From CAYYGL01 sp964471235 (GTDB lineage: Bacteria; Calditrichota; Calditrichia; RBG-13-44-9; J075), in the NCBI GenBank assembly GCA_964471235.1, contig CAYYGL010000012.1:1-45193 (forward strand): DNA of 45,193 bases, read 5' to 3'. Positions 9,433 through 16,686 of this stretch are shown piece by piece. Positions within the stretch are counted from its first letter, which is position 1. Every line of letters begins with the position of its first letter. The translations under genes were made by a program, and so were the position numbers. The notes beneath the pieces are model-generated. The model saw only the letters and a program-made list of their open reading frames with translations. It made no database searches and was not told the origin of the DNA.

Positions 9433-10371
9433 TTACCGCTCTCTCTGTTCCACATCACCTGACACCGGGCAATCTTTGCAGTATTCACCCGCCGGGTAGC
9501 TTCCGGAAACAACCGGTCGATTCCCGGCACCGAACCGAAACGTCAATGCCATATTGCCGGTCTTTTCACATATTTGAATGCACAGCCCGCAATTAAAGCA
9601 GTAAGGATAAACATTCTCCAATTTCGGGGAGAGATTTAACGGGCACACATAATGGCAGGGCTGGGTGTCGCCTTTGCAATCGCATACAGAAGGATTGTGA
9701 TGTAAACGGAGGGTTTTTTGAGTACGAAACAATGAAAGGGTGGCGCCCACCGGGCAAACATATTTGCACCAAAACCGTTTGGCAACCACGATTTCAGACG
9801 CAATCACAATTCCCACAATCAAAATTTCCAATCCCACTCCCATGCCGGAGAGCACCCGGATAATTTCTGTGGAGATGATACCCGGCATGGAAAGATACCC
9901 CACAACCGGTAGCCCGAAGGTCATCAGTATCAATAATATGCAGGCAAAGATACTCCAGTAAATCCACGGGTGGGGATTATTGGCGGGCGTTAAGGGGTGT
10001 TCCTTTCTCCAATGTTTCCGGAAATAACGTTTTTCCAGCCTGTCTATCCACTCCCGGATGGTGTTATACGGGCACGCCCAACTGCAAAATGTGCGACCGA
10101 AAATCAGTGCCAGGGCTATGGGAAACAAAGCGGCAATGAAAAGGGGGAGGTAGAACAATTTGGTAAGCAGAAAGGTTTGCAAAACTATCGCCGGGTCAGC
10201 AATATCCAGCTGCCCGATGCTCAGGGAAAAGAAATTCCCCATCACCCAGTAATATCCCAGGGCATGTAAAACCGGAATGGCGCCCAGGAGAAGTAAAGAC
10301 AATAGTTGCACTCCGCCTCGAATGCGGTTTAACCGGAAATAAAACCGTTGTCGTTTTATGCTGTCATGCAT
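9433..10371 (-). CDS. napH: NapH-type membrane iron-sulfur protein (quinol dehydrogenase subunit)
   Basis: A 312-residue polytopic membrane protein, last gene of the leftward nitrate operon. Hydrophobic helices lie near residues 22-42, 65-90, 135-160 and 175-200. Cysteine motifs CSWACPYN (about 93) and CKYVCPVGA (about 205) match the NapH/CcoG/NosR-type polyferredoxins, and CFNCGLCIQICEKTG (about 263) binds a 4Fe-4S cluster. In Nap systems NapH and NapG pass electrons from quinol to the reductase. A further CKDCP motif sits at the C-terminus. The start codon has only a weak ribosome site. The exact subfamily (NapH or a close polyferredoxin) is less certain than the role. Confidence 0.82.
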   Translation of the reverse strand: MHDSIKRQRFYFRLNRIRGGVQLLSLLLLGAIPVLHALGYYWVMGNFFSLSIGQLDIADPAIVLQTFLLTKLFYLPLFIAALFPIALALIFGRTFCSWACPYNTIREWIDRLEKRYFRKHWRKEHPLTPANNPHPWIYWSIFACILLILMTFGLPVVGYLSMPGIISTEIIRVLSGMGVGLEILIVGIVIASEIVVAKRFWCKYVCPVGATLSLFRTQKTLRLHHNPSVCDCKGDTQPCHYVCPLNLSPKLENVYPYCFNCGLCIQICEKTGNMALTFRFGAGNRPVVSGSYPAGEYCKDCPVSGDVEQRER

Positions 10372-10395
10372 TATTCCACACCGTTGTTGTTGGCA

Positions 10396-10908
10396 TTAAA
10401 CCTCATGGAAACTTTTCACCGTGATGGCAACTTCCTCTGCCGGGCAAACACTTTCGCAGACGCCGCAGCCAATACATTTTTCGGGATGTACCACCGGGTA
10501 AATCTCATCGGTCAGGGTAATGGCTTCCCGGTAGATGGGACACCGTTCAAAACATGCCCGGCAAATAATGCCATTGTAGGGCAGGCACTTGTTTTGATCG
10601 ATGACTGCCAGCCCCATGTGAACCTGCTCTTTGCGAGTGACGGTGTTATCCAGTGCACCGGTGGGGCAAACCGGGGGGCATTTCATACATACGTAGCAGG
10701 GGATTTCTCTGGCAATGATGATGGGTGTGCCAAATTTTTTGCCGGCGGATAGCGGCAGCAGTTGGATACTGTGATAAGGGCAAATCTGAACACATTTATT
10801 GCACTTAATGCACCGTTTGGCAAATTCATCCTCCGGCACTGCCCCGGGCGGTCGCAACAACGAGGGAGTATTCACCAATTGAAACAGGCTTCGTAAAAAT
10901 GACCACAT
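10396..10908 (-). CDS. napG: NapG-like four-cluster ferredoxin without export signal
   Basis: A 170-residue protein with four cysteine clusters: CIKCNKCVQICP (33-44), CYVCMKCPPVCP (71-82), a spread third cluster ending CRACFERCP (near 117) and CIGCGVCESVCP (144-155). This is the MauM/NapG arrangement for four 4Fe-4S clusters, placed next to napH as in nap operons. Unlike typical NapG it has no twin-arginine signal. The protein begins directly with a hydrophobic MWSFLRSLFQLV, so it may stay in the cytoplasm or be anchored through NapH. NapF is the alternative, but NapF usually has a different cluster layout. Confidence 0.8.
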   Translation of the reverse strand: MWSFLRSLFQLVNTPSLLRPPGAVPEDEFAKRCIKCNKCVQICPYHSIQLLPLSAGKKFGTPIIIAREIPCYVCMKCPPVCPTGALDNTVTRKEQVHMGLAVIDQNKCLPYNGIICRACFERCPIYREAITLTDEIYPVVHPEKCIGCGVCESVCPAEEVAITVKSFHEV

Positions 10909-10985
10909 TTCGTTTTCACCACTATTCTGATAAAAGATTCGGTTTCATATCAACCGGCATTGGTTTGTTAACAACGGTCTCTACA

Positions 10986-11243
10986 TCAAAGCGGCACCGC
11001 CTGACTTGTTTCGTCATCATAAGTGAGGTAGGTGGGAAATACACCGGTGACATCCTCAAATGTATCCATGATATACCGGGTGAGCATTTCCAATTCTTTT
11101 ACCTCAGACGCTTCTGCTACAACAATAATATTTTCTTTTTTATGGATACCATAGGTGGTCACATTTTCGATCCGCTCCAATTGGGTTAAGACATTTTGAG
11201 CTTTCTCAGGAAAAACTTTTACAATCATACTGGCAATATACAT
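10986..11243 (-). CDS. napD: NapD-family chaperone for periplasmic nitrate reductase
   Basis: An 85-residue protein from MYIASMIVKVF, about the length of E. coli NapD. It has the ferredoxin-like alternation of the family (ASMIVKVFPEKAQNVLTQLERI, then IIVVAEASEVKELEML). NapD binds the twin-arginine leader of NapA during cofactor insertion. An upstream in-frame ATG at 11291 would add 16 residues, but its ribosome site lies inside a 13-bp hairpin (11292-11334). The inner ATG has its own AAAGGTGA site, so I chose the inner start. Lies directly downstream of napA. Confidence 0.82.
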   Translation of the reverse strand: MYIASMIVKVFPEKAQNVLTQLERIENVTTYGIHKKENIIVVAEASEVKELEMLTRYIMDTFEDVTGVFPTYLTYDDETSQAVPL

Positions 11244-11291
11244 GATTTCACCTTTCTCCGGTAAAGAGTGAATAATCGGATTGTTTTCCAT

Positions 11292-11334
11292 ACCACTTCC
11301 CTCCCCTGTCGTTTCAATAGAGGAGGGAAGTGGT
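11292..11334 (-). promoter_or_regulatory. Intercistronic hairpin between napA and napD
   Basis: ACCACTTCCCTCC and GGAGGGAAGTGGT form a perfect 13-bp stem with a 17-base loop. The 3' arm in the transcript contains a Shine-Dalgarno-like GGAGGG immediately before the ATG at 11291. It could sequester that site, or protect the napA message end by blocking exonucleases. There is no T-tract. Confidence 0.75.
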
Positions 11335-11353
11335 GATTTTGATTAACGAAGCC

Positions 11354-13609
11354 TCAGGCTAATTCAATCCGGGCGGCACAGACCTTGTATTCCGGTTCCT
11401 TGGAACCCGGGTCAATGGCATCCACGGTAAGCAGGTTCGCCAGTTTCTCCGACCAATGCCAGGGGATAAAGATGGTGCCCTGACGGGGGCGGTCAATCAC
11501 CCGGGCGGGCAATTCCAGACTTCCCCGACGGGTAACCACCTTCACCATCTGTTTATCGGCAATTCCCATTTTGCGGGCATCTTCCGGATTGATTTCCACA
11601 TACGGTTTGGGCACCGCCCGAACCAACTGCGGCACCTGGCGGGTCATGGTCATGGTATGCCAGTGTTCCAGCACCCTGCCGGTGCTCAATGCCAGTGGAT
11701 ACTGTGCATCGGTTGGTTCTTCCGGTCCCTTATCCGGTCGGGCATAGATAATGGCTCTGCCGTCCGGTCGATTGTAAAAATACATTCGGCGACCATTGGC
11801 TTTTTCTTTGGGAAAGAGCGGGTCTTCTTCGGTAAACCGGTGCCGGGTGCCGGGATGGTCCTCGCTGGGAACCGGCCAGCGCAGTCCTCTTACCTTTCGC
11901 AACCGGCTATAGGGGGCGCCGGTCAAATCCATATCCCTGCCCTTGGTGGTTTTGATGTATTCCGTCCATACATCCTCCGGCGATTTGAAATACTCGAAAT
12001 TCTTCCCATACCCCAGCCGTTTGGCAAGGTCAATCAGGATAAACCCATCCCATTTGGCTTCCCCGGCGGGCTGCAGCGACTGCGCCATGTGTTGAGAACG
12101 GCGTTCCGTACAACCGTAAACCCCTTCTTTTTCTCCCCAGAATGCCGCCGGTAACACCACATCGGCAATCTTAGTGGTTTCCGTGGGATGGAACGCATCG
12201 GCTACCACCATAAAGGTATCCTTCATCCCGGGAATGTACTTATTCAAATTGGGAAGGGACTGCGCCGGATTGGTACACATGATATAAATGGCTTTAATCT
12301 CGCCTTTTGCCACCGCTTCAAACATGGCAACGGTATGTTTCCCCGGCTTGGGTTGGATATTTTCCGGCGGAACATTCCAGATGGCAGCGATTTCCTTCCG
12401 ATGCTGCGCATTTGCCACCTTGCGATGACCGGGCAGCAGGTGACACAAACCACCTCCTTCGCGCACCCCGCCGCAGGCATTGGGTTGCCCGGTCAGGGAA
12501 AAAGAATCGCAGCCTAATTTGCCCAGCTTGCCGGTTAACAGGTGGATGTTGTGCATCAGGTTGTTTAACCACACCCCACGGGTGCGCTGGTTCACCCCCA
12601 TGGTCCACATGGTCATGGCGGTACGCGCCTCACCGAACATGCGCGCTACTTTTACAATATCATCCGCCTTTACACCACATTTTTGGGCTGCGTATTCCGG
12701 GGTGAATTTTTCCAGGAATTTTTTATAATCGTCATAGGAGATGGCATTTTTGCCGTCGCTGAATTTCACTGACTCGGCAATAAATTTTTCGTCAGTATAT
12801 CCCTCTTTAATCAAAATGCGGGCGATGGCGTGCATAATTGCCAAGTCGTATCCCGGAATTACCTGGAGGTGTAAATCGGCAACTTTGTTGGTAGGGGTTT
12901 TACGGGGATCGATAATAGCAATTTTAACATTGGGATCCTTTTTCTTCCGGGCAACAATCCGGTCGAATAGCACCGGGTGCGCTTCCGCAGTATTACTTCC
13001 GAACAGCAAAAACATATCGGCATGGTCAATATCATCGTAGCTTCCAACCGGCTCATCCGCTCCGAAGGAGGTTATATACCCCCCCACAGCGCTTGCCATA
13101 CACAGCCGGGGATTGCCTTCCATGTTATTGGTTCCGATATGCCCTTTGAACAGCTTGTTCGCCAGGTAGGTTTCCTCGGTTGTCGCCTGACCGGAGCCGT
13201 AAAACGCCACCGCGTTAGGACCGTGTTGTTCAATCGCTTCTTTGAACTTATTTGCCACCAGGGTCATGGCTTCATCCCAGGTGGCGCGTTCCAGCTTGCC
13301 GTTTTTGCGTACCAGCGGATACAGCAGACGATCCTTACCATAAATAATCTTATGCAGGTAAAAACCCTTTACACACAATAAGCCATGATTCACAGTGCTT
13401 TCCTTATCGCCCATAACAGCTACGGCTTTGCCATTTTTAATCCCCAACATCACCCCGCAGCCCACACCGCAGAACCGGCAGACCGATTTATCCCAGCGAA
13501 TTTCCGAATCGGCATACAGCTTATTCCCAAAGGGTAACACGCTGCCGATCATTGCCGCTGCCGCGCTTGCTGCGGAGAGTTTTAAAAATTCTCTACGACT
13601 GATTGCCAT
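11354..13609 (-). CDS. napA: Periplasmic nitrate reductase catalytic subunit
   Basis: A 751-residue molybdenum enzyme reducing nitrate to nitrite. It has a twin-arginine leader (SRREFLK at 4-10), a 4Fe-4S motif with C44, C47, C51 and C79, and the segment NPRLCMASAVGG with C170 as the likely molybdenum ligand, as in NapA. The C-terminal molybdopterin dinucleotide-binding domain starts near 620 (LALSTGRVLEHWHTMTMT). The length is closer to the shorter Desulfovibrio NapA than to the 828-residue E. coli form. The ATG at 13609 sits 5 bases after GGAGAG. The GTG three bases upstream is too close to that site. No napB or napC is in the window. A tetrahaem lipoprotein gene lies immediately upstream. 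Confidence 0.95.
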   Translation of the reverse strand: MAISRREFLKLSAASAAAAMIGSVLPFGNKLYADSEIRWDKSVCRFCGVGCGVMLGIKNGKAVAVMGDKESTVNHGLLCVKGFYLHKIIYGKDRLLYPLVRKNGKLERATWDEAMTLVANKFKEAIEQHGPNAVAFYGSGQATTEETYLANKLFKGHIGTNNMEGNPRLCMASAVGGYITSFGADEPVGSYDDIDHADMFLLFGSNTAEAHPVLFDRIVARKKKDPNVKIAIIDPRKTPTNKVADLHLQVIPGYDLAIMHAIARILIKEGYTDEKFIAESVKFSDGKNAISYDDYKKFLEKFTPEYAAQKCGVKADDIVKVARMFGEARTAMTMWTMGVNQRTRGVWLNNLMHNIHLLTGKLGKLGCDSFSLTGQPNACGGVREGGGLCHLLPGHRKVANAQHRKEIAAIWNVPPENIQPKPGKHTVAMFEAVAKGEIKAIYIMCTNPAQSLPNLNKYIPGMKDTFMVVADAFHPTETTKIADVVLPAAFWGEKEGVYGCTERRSQHMAQSLQPAGEAKWDGFILIDLAKRLGYGKNFEYFKSPEDVWTEYIKTTKGRDMDLTGAPYSRLRKVRGLRWPVPSEDHPGTRHRFTEEDPLFPKEKANGRRMYFYNRPDGRAIIYARPDKGPEEPTDAQYPLALSTGRVLEHWHTMTMTRQVPQLVRAVPKPYVEINPEDARKMGIADKQMVKVVTRRGSLELPARVIDRPRQGTIFIPWHWSEKLANLLTVDAIDPGSKEPEYKVCAARIELA

Positions 13610-13753
13610 CACAGCTCTCCTTCCATTTTAGTTGATGGAATTGGATTGATTACACTACGTTTTGTTGTCTGTTTCTGCCCTTACCAATAGCAGTGGTTCA
13701 GATCCGCTTCCGGTCCCTCCCGGGTTCATCAGTTTTCTGTCGGTAAAAGCAGG

Positions 13754-14224
13754 TTAATGAGAAGGCAGTAATTGCCCGAATCCGGTTGCTGCCTCCGGAG
13801 AGTGAAACTTGAGTGTATGCCCGTCATGACAGGTGAAACAGGTAAATTCCTCTCCGGAATTGGCGACCTCTCTGAAATATCCGGAATGGCAGCTAATGCA
13901 TTGCTCGCCGGTGGGTTCGGAATAGAATTCTTCTTCACCGTCACCATGGCATACAAAACATCCCACGTTTACCTGCCCATGCATTCCCATGGACCAGTCC
14001 TGCACTTCCTCAGGGGTTTCCTCCTGATGGCATTCCACACAGCCGACCGAAAAATCTGCTTCTTCATGTTTTTCCGGTTCCTGTGCTTGATTCATCTGCT
14101 TCGGCTGGGGTTTCGCGGCTGCCGGGGCGCTCTGCAACACAACTTTTTGAGCACAACCGGCAAATATCCAGAATGCCGACAACACCAATACCCCCAAAAA
14201 TAGGTTCAGGTTGTTCTTCATCAT
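13754..14224 (-). CDS. Tetrahaem c-type cytochrome lipoprotein
   Basis: A 156-residue lipoprotein. The signal ends in FAGC with C24 as the probable lipidated cysteine, followed by a Pro/Gln/Ala/Lys-rich linker. Four CxxCH motifs start at C62, C89, C109 and C129. Extra histidines (H82, H136, H141) could be distal ligands. It lies between the outer-membrane barrel gene and napA, exactly where an electron donor to NapA would be expected. I infer that it replaces the dihaem NapB, or links the Rieske/cytochrome b complex to NapA. It does not resemble NapB or NapC in length or motif spacing. Confidence 0.85.
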   Translation of the reverse strand: MMKNNLNLFLGVLVLSAFWIFAGCAQKVVLQSAPAAAKPQPKQMNQAQEPEKHEEADFSVGCVECHQEETPEEVQDWSMGMHGQVNVGCFVCHGDGEEEFYSEPTGEQCISCHSGYFREVANSGEEFTCFTCHDGHTLKFHSPEAATGFGQLLPSH

Positions 14225-14266
14225 GGAAAATGTCCTCTGTTTTTGGGTGAATCATTAAATTTTAAA

Positions 14267-14340
14267 GGGAAATGGTGAGTAAGAGAAAGAAGCAATCCAA
14301 AGGATTCCAAAGCTGCCGGCATCGCTTCTCACCATTTCCC
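14267..14340 (-). promoter_or_regulatory. Intercistronic hairpin between porin and tetrahaem cytochrome genes
   Basis: GGGAAATGGTGAG (14267-14279) and CTCACCATTTCCC (14328-14340) form a perfect 13-bp stem with a 48-base loop that can itself pair partly (AGAAGC with GCTTCT). It lies between the stop of the barrel gene and the start of the cytochrome gene. Without a U-run it is more likely an mRNA stability or processing element than a terminator. Confidence 0.65.
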
Positions 14341-14365
14341 GGGAATTTCCATAAATCTCAACCGC

Positions 14366-15862
14366 TTAAAACTTTAAAGCCACCGTTCCTTTCAGTTCCC
14401 AGGCAGGGTCGGCATTGGCGGCTAATTTCCCATTGATCAGGTATTCTGCGGCATCTCCGGGGATAAAATAGCCGCCCCGGAGGGTGAAGTTCAATGGTTT
14501 GTACATGTTGTAGGAGATTTTAAAATCGATTTCACTGCCAATGTCATCGGCCGAAACAGCCGGGTCGATGGCGGCATCGACGATGTTGCCCAGGGAATCC
14601 GCCACTGTTGACCAGGCGTGGATGGGTTCGGTTGCCTTTAAAAGGGTAAATGAGGCAAAAAGGTTGAGTTTGTCTACCGGTTTAAGGGTAGCATTCAGTT
14701 GCAGGGCAGTGGTATTTTCCAATTCCCGGTAGCCGCGCACGTTGGGGGCACCCAATCCCTGGGGGGTAATCCCCTCCTCGTCCGGCATAATGGAATCTTC
14801 CCAGACTTCGGTAATATAAAAGAATCCGGAGGTACGCAACTTGTTCACATTGCCCTTCCCGCCGGTCAAATCATCATCCCCGGAGCCCCTGCCAATCACT
14901 GCGCCAAGGGAGACCGCCGGGGTGACGGTTAAAGTACCATTCAGGTAGAGGTTATATCCGCTCAAGTCACCGTTGTTAATATCCCACATTTGTTTGGCGC
15001 CGTGGGTGGTGTTCTGAATATCATCTTTCCCGGTTAAGTAATCGAATTCGCCTTTCACTTTCAATTTATCGGTTTTGTAGGTGCCGGCAAATCCCACGGC
15101 TGTCAATTGGGTTACCTGGGGAGAAAAACGGGTTTTGAAGAATTGAAGATGATCGGGAACGTATGCGTTCATATCATTGACACTGCGGTCTTTGTAATAC
15201 ATTCCGTAAACGTTGTAAGCCAATCCGCCCGCTTTATTATTAAAATCCAGCATAAACAAATCGGCATCTCGTCCGTCCGAGTTCCCGTAGCGGTCCGCAG
15301 CGGCCGAATCCAAATCCGTCAATCCATCCAGCCCCTCGGAGACCCTCGCCCAGCTTAAAGTAACTTTTTTTCCGATTACGTTATTCAAATCGAATTGCAC
15401 CCCATCATAATTATTATCCACCATCATTTTATTGCCCAGCCCATACCACATCCGCCCAATACGACCGGTGAGCGGAGAATTTGGTATTTTAAAGAGGATA
15501 TAAGCCTGGTCCACATGGAAGAGGTAATTGGTATCTTTGAAATCGAAAAGGGCGCTGCCGCTGCCGGTGGTAGCAGTCCGTTGCACACTCCGTCGGGCGT
15601 TATCCACTCCCCACCATCCCTGGGCAATATCAAAACGGGTAATCGCTTTCAGGTATTCATTGGGGGAAAACCCTAACTTCAGGCGAAACATCTGCACCAC
15701 GTAATCGTCATCATAAGTATCGGAATTAAAACGGAACGCATGTTGGGATTGGGCCCAGGCGGTATATACCCCTCCATAAGTAAATTTGGTTTTGGGTTTT
15801 TCCTGGGCAAGCATGCTTAACGAGAAAAGAAACATTAACAGAAAGGTAAGTACTTTTTTCAT
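14366..15862 (-). CDS. Outer-membrane beta-barrel protein (porin-like) of the nitrate operon
   Basis: A 498-residue exported protein with a clear signal peptide (MKKVLTFLLMFLFSLSMLAQ). The remainder is a chain of alternating, aromatic-rich amphipathic strands (FTYGGVYTAWAQSQ, VQMFRLKLGFSPN, FKISYNMYKPLNFTLRGGYF) typical of 16-22-strand barrels. It ends in WELKGTVALKF, and a C-terminal phenylalanine is the usual assembly signal for outer-membrane proteins. It sits inside the Nap/HAO operon, so it may admit nitrate or nitrite to the periplasm. That role is inferred from position only. Confidence 0.8.
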   Translation of the reverse strand: MKKVLTFLLMFLFSLSMLAQEKPKTKFTYGGVYTAWAQSQHAFRFNSDTYDDDYVVQMFRLKLGFSPNEYLKAITRFDIAQGWWGVDNARRSVQRTATTGSGSALFDFKDTNYLFHVDQAYILFKIPNSPLTGRIGRMWYGLGNKMMVDNNYDGVQFDLNNVIGKKVTLSWARVSEGLDGLTDLDSAAADRYGNSDGRDADLFMLDFNNKAGGLAYNVYGMYYKDRSVNDMNAYVPDHLQFFKTRFSPQVTQLTAVGFAGTYKTDKLKVKGEFDYLTGKDDIQNTTHGAKQMWDINNGDLSGYNLYLNGTLTVTPAVSLGAVIGRGSGDDDLTGGKGNVNKLRTSGFFYITEVWEDSIMPDEEGITPQGLGAPNVRGYRELENTTALQLNATLKPVDKLNLFASFTLLKATEPIHAWSTVADSLGNIVDAAIDPAVSADDIGSEIDFKISYNMYKPLNFTLRGGYFIPGDAAEYLINGKLAANADPAWELKGTVALKF

Positions 15863-15901
15863 AACAAATCCTCCTGTGCTTGTGTGAATAAGGAACTATT
15901 T

Positions 15902-15928
15902 TGACCGGCGCCCAAAGGTCCCCGGTCA
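15902..15928 (-). promoter_or_regulatory. Small intercistronic hairpin before the barrel gene
   Basis: TGACCGG and CCGGTCA make a 7-bp stem with a 13-base loop in the spacer between the 205-residue protein gene and the barrel gene. It is weaker than the two 13-bp hairpins elsewhere in this operon. Confidence 0.35.
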
Positions 15929-15958
15929 TTTTACGGAAATGGACTTCCGGTTCACTTC

Positions 15959-16576
15959 CTAAATCGCTTTCCGACATTTCTGAAGCAATTGCATGAAAGT
16001 AGCAGACATGGACCATGCGGGATCAATAAGCAATTCGATAAAGTCAAAAATAGCAGGCAATGACTTCCATATCTCACTCACATTGAGAGAAACGGCAGCA
16101 GAGATGTGAAACAATCTATTATAGGCTGCCAGTAAAAAAAGCAAGCCCTTCCGCTGCTCACCGGTGATGCTGCTCCCGACAATTCCGGCGATTTGTTCAC
16201 GAAGTTCATGACAGCGCACCGTTCGGTCTTGCCAACCCTGGTAAAAATCCGGTTTCAGGATGGGCAGGTTGACCTCACTGAACATATCGATCAATTCCAG
16301 GAGCCCCAGGTGCCTTACCGCTTCCCACTGGCTGTCACGTTCCACATTCAGGATGGGTTCTCCCTTGTGCAAATAATCCTGCATCCAGGGATCAAAGGAA
16401 TCTCTGGCAGGCTGAAGACGCATATAAGCAAGAATATCCACCACATGCCATCCCCACACCAACATTCCTTTCAGGTCGGTAACTTCATGGGGGGTTCCCC
16501 TACGAACTTCCGCGGTCAACCGTTCCATGCTGTTTAAGGCATTTTGTTCGGGAGACAGGGTGATTTCGGATGCCAT
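15959..16576 (-). CDS. Helical protein of unknown function in the nitrate/HAO operon
   Basis: A 205-residue protein without signal peptide or membrane helix. I chose the ATG at 16576 (MASEITLSPEQ) because GAGGGG lies 6-7 bases upstream. The longer frame has no such site. Predicted structure is all helix, with charged N-terminal helices, tryptophan-rich segments (MLVWGWHVVDIL, WQDRTVRC) and a leucine-rich middle (GLLFLLAAYNRLFHI). It has three cysteine-free thirds and no cofactor motif. By size, helicity and place in a Mo/haem enzyme operon it could be a maturation chaperone like TorD/NarJ, but I see no motif of those families. I do not recognise it. Confidence 0.7.
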   Translation of the reverse strand: MASEITLSPEQNALNSMERLTAEVRRGTPHEVTDLKGMLVWGWHVVDILAYMRLQPARDSFDPWMQDYLHKGEPILNVERDSQWEAVRHLGLLELIDMFSEVNLPILKPDFYQGWQDRTVRCHELREQIAGIVGSSITGEQRKGLLFLLAAYNRLFHISAAVSLNVSEIWKSLPAIFDFIELLIDPAWSMSATFMQLLQKCRKAI

Positions 16577-16686
16577 AATAACCCCTCTTTGTTTTTTAAT
16601 CTTGAAGAAAGAGCGCCGGCTCAATCCAAAAGCGGACCGGCAGGCGCTTTTACGGATATGGGCAGCAAAACAACGCCGGAAACCAA

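Noticed and set aside
11354..13609. Assimilatory nitrate reductase or formate dehydrogenase
   Set aside because: NapD, NapG and NapH neighbours, the twin-arginine leader and the RLCMASAVGG ligand segment point to periplasmic NapA.
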